A stretch of 64,000 nt of DNA. Origin: Cheiracanthium punctorium (taxonomy: Eukaryota > Arthropoda > Arachnida > Araneae > Cheiracanthiidae). Position numbers and translations under genes: made by a program. Location: contig JAWZYV010012252.1 in assembly GCA_038373885.1 (NCBI GenBank), forward strand, positions 1,116,001-1,180,000, written 5' to 3'. The notes below the pieces were generated by a model that saw nothing but the letters and a program-made list of their open reading frames with translations, made no database searches and had not been told where the DNA came from. Shown piece by piece: positions 13,901 to 24,000 of the stretch (the first letter of the stretch is position 1; each line of letters begins with the position of its first letter).

Positions 13901-16900
13901 TCGTATTTATAAAAGAAAATACATGCATTTCTTGTTTTAATTTAATTTTTATCTAATATTTAAAAAAAATCATCACACCTTTTTGAAAACATAATAATAC
14001 TAGTGATGTGCTTAATTTTAAGTAATCTGTACCATTCTCCTTTTTTCCATGTTAATTACGTTATATCTACGCTAGAGTATGTTCCATTGTGCATACCTAC
14101 AGATGCGACTGTTGGGCTCTTCTAATTTTCGCATCTTTTCAAATATGGCTATTTGATTCAAAAGATTCTAGACCCCTGGATTAAATAAATGGTACAGATT
14201 GCATTTTAGATTTGATCGTCTGCTTTATTCCGACTTGCTGTTGTTAAAAATTAAGTTTTTTTTTTTTTTTTTTTTTACACAGAAAAAATTAATCGATTTA
14301 AGACCGATGTTAGATATTGTACATGCAATAATTCAGTATAAAATCGATGAATTTATTAGTATTTTGTTTATAGATACAATATCCATAAAACCGTAGTTCC
14401 AAGCAGTCATTATCCGTCCACACAATTTCCCTGAGACCATGGATATAGATATTGGATACGTCCAAAATTCGTTATAAACTTTTTTTACTATCATCCTTAT
14501 ACTTTAATCAAAATCAGGGAATAAATTAAATGTCACTTCAAACTGTTAAAGATTTTAATGAATTAGAAAAAATATATATATACTCAACAAGAAACTATAT
14601 AATAGGTATGATAATAGCCAATACACAAGAGTAAATATTCTTTGAAGAAAAAACAAATTGTAGATAAGGTAACTTTGTCTTACTTCATTTACTGCTAATC
14701 TGATAATTTTATTAGAATTCTTGAGATCAACGGTAAAATTTTCATTGGCTTTCATTTCTGAATGGTACTTATTTTTAGATAAGCTCCGATTCGCTCTTGA
14801 GTACGTTTCCGAAGAAAAAATTTCGTGGCAGGAGGTAGAATATACCACCCACCGGGCAGTCGAGCAACTTCTATTGGACAGTGTTCTTTCAAACATATTT
14901 CGGGAAACTTCTTCAGCGATGAATAACCACCAAGTTTCATCACACATTTCACTCAGTATCTGAAAATTAAAAAAAATTCAGTTTAAATTATTTGCTAGTT
15001 GCTAAAACGCCGGTACCTAAAGTTAATACTTTAAGTTCATTGTTATAGCTACGAGCGCATTTTCCATTCTTCACATATTGATTAAGAATGCAGTTTCAGA
15101 TCAGATTATGTCAGTCACTATCGTGAGTGACTAAATTGTAGCATGGCAAAGAAAATTTTTAGTTCGTCATTAACAGGGTGACATTGAGTAAATTACTTAA
15201 AAGAAATTCTGAGAACTATTCAAGAAATAAAACATTAACACACTAAATGCCACCTAAGGACCATATTCAAACGAAACACGAACAGTCCTCTCCGAAACGA
15301 ACACTTTCCCTCCCAGAGTTCGTTCACTTTTTCTGACGACAGCAAACCATACCGGTTTGCTGTCATCTTCATCATGACAATGCGAGCTGTAACACATCGG
15401 CTCAAACAAAGGATTTTCTGAAATGCCAAAACATCGAATTGATGGCTCATCCGCCGTGCAGCCATGATTTCGCACCCACTGACTTTTTTATACCGGTGCA
15501 TCAAAAATAAATTACGCGGACAACGATTTTCGACACCCGAAGAAGCGGTTGATGCATTCAAAACGCATGTTTTGCAGTTACCTCAATAGCACTGGAAAAA
15601 GTACTTCGGAAATTGGTTCAAACGCATACAAAAGCACATTGATCTTCATAAAAATATTTTGAAAAACAATAAAACCAATTTCGATCATAAATATATGTTG
15701 TTTCATTATCAGGCCAGAAAAATAAATAGCAACCCTCGTATAACCAGAAATCAAGCTGCTAAGCCTTTCGCGAACTACGGCCTAAAGATGACCGGAAAAT
15801 GTTCGAATTAGCCAAAACGATCGCGTGAGAGTGTTCGCGGTGTCACATGATCAAAAAGCGTTCGAGGGTTTAAGAAACATGCTTTCATTCGAAGTTTTCG
15901 CTGCTCGCAAGGGAAAACGTTCGAATTCTGTTTCGTTTGAATCTCGCCCTAATTTACGCTTCACGCAAGAAATGCTCAAATGGAGCAGTAGAATTGAGAG
16001 GAAATTCATTCTACGTATATACAAGGGTCACTCTTTATACAGAGTAAAAGAATATCCGAGTTTCAATGATATATTATCTTTGAAATGATGACAAATGATT
16101 AGACTATTTACAACAAATCATACATCAAATTGAAGGTAAACTAACCTGGTTTTTCATACATGCTTCAATCCTTTAGTAATACGGCACAGATCCAATTAAA
16201 GTCCAATTATTTGCACACTTTTGTTAACAAGTCTGGAATGATGGAAGGAATAGCTTCTTTAATTCTGTGTCTCAACTCTGCCATATCAATGTCGGCGAAA
16301 TGCCGACACGACCTTTTATTTGCTATGAAAAGGAAAAAAAAAAAACAGCTTGGCGCTATGGCAGATGAAGGTGTAGTCCAACGAAAAGGAGCTCTGTTGT
16401 CTCGACTATTACTACCAATGCAACGATCAGAGCAGTGGCGCATACAGAACTTTTTTTTGAAAGGGGGGAGGGAAATGATTTATAAAACAAAGCTCATATC
16501 ACCTCCCAAAAGTGTACAATGAAGCTAAACGTTCCTTTTTACCAATGTCTTTTGGGGAAGCGGAAGCCTTCTGGATCAGCTCCCGGTCTAGGGACTTCGG
16601 CGTTCAACCATTTTCGTAATAAAGAGACTCCAATTGGAAGATGACTGGATCCTGTTGCCAAAAAAGTTAAGAGGTTCATCCGCTACCATTTGGGGAAAGT
16701 GACCGAAGATTGTCACTCAGATAAAAGCTTTATGCTCAAGGTGATAGGATACTCAGATAAAAGCTTTACGTTCAAATGTCGCGATTTTGAATATGTGGTT
16801 GCTGCAAGCGAAAACCAACAATGCAGCACTCACGCATGCGTCTTTCTTAAACTGACTGAGTTGCTCTTTAAGTATGACCTTGAACCAACACTGTACAGTG

Positions 16901-17950
16901 TTTACAGTTTATGCTATTAAAATTTAAAATTGAGACATTCTTTTATGAACATACTGTATTATGTTACAAATTAAGTGCCAGTTAAAGTACATCACAATGG
17001 GGATGAACGTGTAGAGCTGTTGAAATATAGATGGCACATTTTGGGAACCCATACACTGGAAAAACTGTTTTACTGAATCAACAATTCCTTTTTTTAATCA
17101 ACAAAATTATACTTTTGAAATACCAGGACAAAATTTTTGTTAAATTAAGAAAAGAATTTTGTTAAAATTATTCATTATTTCAACAAAACACTTTGTTAAT
17201 TTAACCAAAACATTTGGTTAAATAAAACGAATGCTCTGTAAAATCGTTTAAAATCAGCTAAATTATTTAGTTGAATTAACAAAATGCTTTTATTCGTGGC
17301 TCATGCAACAAAACAATTTTGTTATTTTGTTCAACCAACTAAACAGTTGGTTGTGAAAATTTCGGAAGTAAGACTAATTAATTTATCAGTTCATCAAAAT
17401 TTAATTTCTTATTTTACTGTTTTTTTATCTATAAATTTCATTTTTTTTAATTAAACGTCATGTTTTTTTGGCTTTTAATTTTTATACATTGAAAAAAAAA
17501 AGTTTTGTTCATTTCACAAAAATTTGTTTTGTACCATTTCAACGGAATAATTTTGTTGAATCAACAAAATTTTTATTCAGTCGACGAAATATTTTGTCAA
17601 ATTATCAAAAATTTTTAAAACTTACAAAATTATTCAGCGTCAACTAAATTTTGGTCAATCCAACAAAATAATTTTCCCCGTGCAATACAAACTTAATAAG
17701 GCAATCAGAACATCGCCTTTGTGTTCGATATAAAATAAAATAAATATGTATATTTACTCAAAGTTTTCACTATAAGGATGAATCTAATTTGTTTAATTTA
17801 ATAATGATTGAGGTTGCAGTTTAACACCAGCATTACGACAATTTCTTTATACCTTCAATTACGACGAGCGGCCAAAAAGACTAATCGCTTTCAAAGGTAT
17901 AGATTACCCAATTTTTGCATTTATACTGATTCAAAACTCATGATAGGTCT

Positions 17951-18000
<50 letters not shown>

Positions 18001-21000
18001 CACATTCAATATCAATCACGAAAATATGGTCAATATTTACTGTACTTGCAAATAGAAACGACCAATGTATATCAGTACCAGTAGTGTTTCTTGTAAGAAG
18101 TCATTCGTTAGCTGTAAATTTAGATTTACGCACAAAGCACGGCTAAATTAACTACTTTAGAATGCGCGTATTATTATTTATGTTTACTTTATGCATAATT
18201 AGATAAATTAAGGAAGATAAAAATAGTTTGTCAGTAAATGAAAAAGTTGTAGTGTATTTAAATTACGTAATGGTTTTAAATTCAACAAAACGTTTTGTAA
18301 ATTCAAAAAAGGCATTTGTTTAATCCTTTTGGTTGAACTAAACAAACTTTTGTTAAATCAACAAAACAGAACTACCAAATTATTTAACAAAATGAATGTC
18401 GTTAAATTCAACAAAACGCTCTTCTTTTGAGTGTTCATTTCATGTACTAGTACTGCCGGGTAAAAAATGAAACTTTTTCCGGCTGCTTTCAGTTTGTTTC
18501 TTTATTGCTGACATTCACCCTCCATACGGGTATGATCTACCGGAATGAAAAGCAGGATTCAAAATTTGCTAATGCATTAAATTTAAAATATGCTGATATT
18601 TTATTATAAATAGTATTTCGGAATCGATAGTTCCCTAAAATCCTCCTCGTTGAAAAAAAATAATGCGCTGCTTCATGAATTTTTTTTGTTTTTAAATCAA
18701 CAAAATTACCTGGTTGAAATACTGGCAACAAAATTTTTGTTAAATTAACAAGATAATTTTGCTAAAATTGTTTGGTTATTTCAACAAAACATTTTGTCGA
18801 TTAACCAAATAATTCGCTTTAAACGAACTAATGTTTTATTAATTTATCCAAAATATTTGCTTAAATTGTTTACTTCATTAAAATCAACCAACTTATTTGT
18901 TTGAATTAATAAAATTTCCTTGTACACTGGTTGTTAATGGCTCATGTAACAAAATTATTTTGCTGATTTTACTATGTTATTTTTTTAAACCTACATGCAG
19001 TTGGTTGAAAGTTTCAGTCGTAAGACTAATTAATATACCTATTTATCAAATTTTACACTTTTATTTTAGTGTTTTTAGGTATTTACAAGTTTAATTTCAT
19101 TAAATTCAACGTCACGTTTCTCCTCCCCCCCATAAGACAATCACATTATCCAAAACTCGTAATGAGTGTGTTTTTCTATTATGTAATTCAAAATAATTTA
19201 TTTGTAAAAAAATGGGACAATATTCATTAGTTAAACATAAAAATAACCTATGTAAATAGGTAAAAGTAGCGTTTCTTGCAGGCTAAAAAGTGTTTTGTTT
19301 ATTTTAACAAAACTTGTTTGATTAAGTAGTTTGGTAGCTTTGTTTTGATGATTTAACAAAAGTTTATTTGATTCAACCAAATTTATTTAAAATGACTTTT
19401 AATTTAATAAAACGTTTTCGTTGAAACTCAGAACGTATGAAATTTGAAATTGCTCGACAGTCAATTTACGCATGCGTGTTTGAGTCAGGCCTGTCCAGAG
19501 GAAAAATTATTACTTCATAGAAAAATCGAGGATTTGTCTATTAATGTAGTCTGCCAGTACGTACGATAATATCAAAAACAAAAATAAATTAAGTTTTTAC
19601 TCAGTTTGTTAAAAATTTCCAGAGGTAAGCGGCCTAATTAGTTTATCTATTTATTAATTTTACATTTTTACATTAGTGTTTTTATAACTTTCTGCAGATT
19701 TAGATGAAAGCCACTCAGTGTGCGTTAGACTAACTTAGTTTTAAAAAAATAACTTTTCAACAATGCAACGGGCCGCAAAATATCTAAAGTTGTAAAAAAT
19801 CTTGGTTCGTAAAAATATTATGGGAAAACAAAATCTCAAATATCGACTAATCTGGACAATACCGGCACTATGTATTTATTACACTCATATATTTCGAAAA
19901 AAGTTAGTTTTAAGTTTTAAAATGGAACACATATTTTAAAAATCCATATCGGTTTTATGTAGCAAACAGCTGAAATTCATATACCACGCCGGAAAGAAAA
20001 TCACTTATGGTTAGCACTTGGATCTTTTTCTTTTTTCTTTCAACATGAAAATACATTCTTTTTGCAAATGAAACATTCTGGCGATAAAAATGTTTATTAG
20101 CTTTGCATTACATTTACCAAAGCACTTAAGTTCTGCTATTTAAGTGATTAATTCTCATTTAGACAGCCGGCGTTTATTTGGTCTTTCCACCAAAGAAGAA
20201 AAAAAGAGAGCGAGAGAGCTACCAGACACTTCTGAAAATAGCTGACGCGTATGTTTCTTTTTCTGCTGCAATTTGGATCATTGTTACTAAGTCGAATAAA
20301 CTAGATCTCGTCATAATGTAAAATTTGAGGAAATAGTACACATACTTATTTTATTAAGAACTCGAATGGAATTTTGGATTGCCTTATCAAGATTTTTTGT
20401 ATGAAAAAAAAAACTTTGATTTTAATAGATTTATAAAAAACACTAAAATAAGAAAGTTAATTTTGATGAATTGATAAATTATTTAGTCCTACTGAAACTT
20501 CCAACCAACTGCTTGTGGGTTGAAAAAAATAACAGTAAAATCAACAAAATAATTTTGTCAAACGAACCAGTATAACACCAGTTAACAAAGAAATTTTGTT
20601 ATTATTACTAATTACTTTTTAACGCTGTTTTATTGTTAATATTACATGTGGACATATTTGATATTTATAACTTGTTTCGGTGTATAGTTAAAATTTGATG
20701 CTAATTACAATCAGAACAAATCACGATAAATATTTGAGCCATGAGAAAACTACGAACAAGGCTTTATTTTAAGAAGACGTAAGCAACGCTGGTTAAACAG
20801 CAGGGGAAATTTTTGAGAGAAACATTCAAATAACCCTATTCTAAAATCGAAAAAATGAATAAATAAAACAATTGAAATATATGGTAACACTTATGTAAAC
20901 ACATATACTGAAAAAAATGTTTTGTTGATTCAATAAAATTTTGGTTGGTTCTATTTCAAAGAAATATTTTTGTTGAATTAACAATATTTTTGTTAATTCA

Positions 21001-24000
21001 AAGAAATATTTTGTTGAAACCAACAAAATTTTGTTCAATTTAGCAAAACATTTTTTTCCGTGTAGCAACCCCAGCTATTATTACATCAAATAAACATTTC
21101 TTTGTAGGAGCTATCAAGTTTGAATACATATTTATTTTATTTTATCTTGATGACAAATGTGATTTTCACTGCTTTACTTTATCTAACGTATCTGACACTA
21201 CGTTGATTTAAACTATGTAGATAGATATAAAGAATTAAAACAAAATTTTAATTTTAATGAATAGGTACAATAATTAGACTTACCCCAGAAACCTTCGACA
21301 AATCAGAGTAATCCCCAATCGTTTAGTAAGTCTTATATTTGGTATCACCTTAAAATTAACATATTATTAAAATGACGTTTCTAACTCTCTTGTAAAATCT
21401 GCTCTTGCGTTTGCCTCGCAAACGCAAGCTATGTATTAGTGGTCTCGCATCGCCCACTAATACATGCGTAAATTGGTTGTTGAAAGATTCTGATTAATTC
21501 TAAATTCAACAAAACGTTTCATTATTTAAAAAAACACTTTTAAAAATCGATTTGATTGAATCATACAAAACTTAATCAAATTAAAAGGACTACCAAACTG
21601 TTTAACCGATTGTAATTTGTTAAATTCAACGAAACACGTTTTAGCACGAGTGGGGTTTACTGAGTCGCCTCAAAAATCCAAAAAAAATTTAGTTCAAACA
21701 ATTGAGTGCACCAAGATCATATTCAATTTATATAAATTAATTTACAGATCAAAATTTAGCTTTTAACAGCATGAAAACTTAATTTGCTCAGTACAAAATG
21801 TGAATGTTACCAATTTAACCAAACATTAAGCTGAGATGGGAAAAAAAAAAAAAAAAAAAATTGTGAACAGATTCACAGTGTTACTCATTCAACCTCAGAT
21901 GTTTTGTATTTTTGCACACTTTTAATACTTATGACTGTAAATTAAAGCATAAAAATTGAAATTTAGCAGAAACTGCGCAAAAATTTTATCAAAAGAATAT
22001 TTTTTACCCGCATCCACAACTGTAGTAGTTGTTTATCCATTCTCTGCAGAAATAAAATGTGATTGATTCCGGCAGATTTCCAGGACATGATAATGTTTGT
22101 TAAGTTACTAAAGCTTGTCTTTGGAATCTCGAAGATAAAAGATGATATTCCTTTATTGGCAATGGATTTTAATACAACTGTATTTTGCAAACCTAAAATA
22201 AATAACGCACTGTATAAATAAATACAATTCATTAGATATTGGTGTCCAGAATTAAGGTCACAAACAGAAAATCTTTGATAACCGAAGAAACATTTGGTTT
22301 ATGTTAGCCGAATTTGGCACAGATACATATTATCACAATAAAAAGCATACAGAAACATAGAAATATAAGAAAAAGGTTAAATGTGTTGTACAGGGTAAAA
22401 ATGGCGCAGGGTAAAAATACAGGGTAAATCATGATACATCATATCTCGAGAAACCATATAATATGGAGTTTGGCCACCGTGTACTGGTATACAAGCCTCA
22501 CAACGAGCCGCCGTATTCTTAATAAGGGCGGCGAGTAACGATTGCGAGAGAAAATTCCATAGTTCCAAAAACATTGCTTTTAACACCCTGTAGTGTCCAG
22601 AAAGGGCGTAAACTTCGAGCAATTGCTCTTCCTAAACCACCCCGAACATGTTTTATAAGACTGAGTATCGGAGACTTCGCAGGCCAGTTAATGCAGCGAA
22701 TAATATCTTCAAGAAGATCATCAAAAACGTGAGCTTTGTGTGACCTTACAAGACGTTCATAACATAGAGGTCTGGTACTGCTGCACCCCTGCAATACCTC
22801 ACAGAGCCGTCAAGTACCTATCCCCAAAACGCTGTGTGGTGACAGAACCTAAATACTAAAAGTCGTGCGGTAGAGGAATGATAGCGAGCTCCTCGTTTTC
22901 TGCAGATTAAGATGGGCCGATATTCACTCTATGTGCTGAATCTTGATAACCAGTAAAAAGAGTTCCCCATTTTTGGTGTGTCCAATAATGGTGTATTCGG
23001 CTTCACGACAAAAGGGGCTCAGTGTACCTTCCTCTCAAACGGAGACACGCCACTGGACGTCGAGCATAAAGGGCCCTCTCTGCAAGACGTCTGTATACTC
23101 GTTGCCTGAAAATTCTTTTTCCAGACGCAACAGCTAGGTCATTAGAAACATCTGTGGACGTAGTCTGCTTACGTCGTCATGCACTTAATGCCAATTAGCG
23201 GGCTTTTGCAACTGTCCCTCTCTTCGGCGGCTTTGGCTGGACTTCCCAGTGATGGTATGGCTTGTTTGAATTTATTCCATTACCTGGATACCACTTTCGG
23301 AAACACTTTTAACCTTCATGCCATATCCCCATGTGACTGCTCAACTGCCCACCAATGGCTCTCGATTTCGCAGCATCATCTAAAGAATTATGAGAACTCA
23401 TTTTTAATATAAACAGTCAAACTTATGGGTTTTAACACAATATTCACAACATTGAAGGCAAAAAGCCTAGATGCTTAAATCGTCAAACTCAACGTTGTGC
23501 TGCAGAACTAGTGCTAAACAATATTTATTCCAAATTGGAGGCTATCATTGGGCTATTCGTTACTTAAATTATATAAAATGCAAAGTTTATCAATTTTACT
23601 GGAAGCGGTTTCGAATTATTAAGGAAAACCTGCTTGTGAACTTAATTTTTGACTTTAGTGTATACGTCATAATAATATTTATTTTTATATTTTTCACGCA
23701 TTCTAACTAAAAATAAAATGTGAATTAGTATTATGTAAAGTTTTATTTGATCAAAAGTAATTTGATACTTTAGACATTTTACATACTTTCAATGTTGGAA
23801 AAAAGTATCCCAGAAATTTGTTTTGTTACTTCGGCAATCTAACGAAAATCTTTGAGCTCACATTTTCTCATAGTAAAATTTCTGTGTTGTTTAAAAGCTT
23901 CTGAAACACAACATTTTTGTATATGAATATTAATACTTACTAATTTCTTCTTTATACAGTATGCCAATAGATTTAACTCCAACTTCTGTATACAAGTTGA

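Noticed and set aside
15254..15561. Minus-strand frames over the mariner remnant
   Set aside because: The recognisable transposase motifs are on the plus strand; these are antisense shadows.
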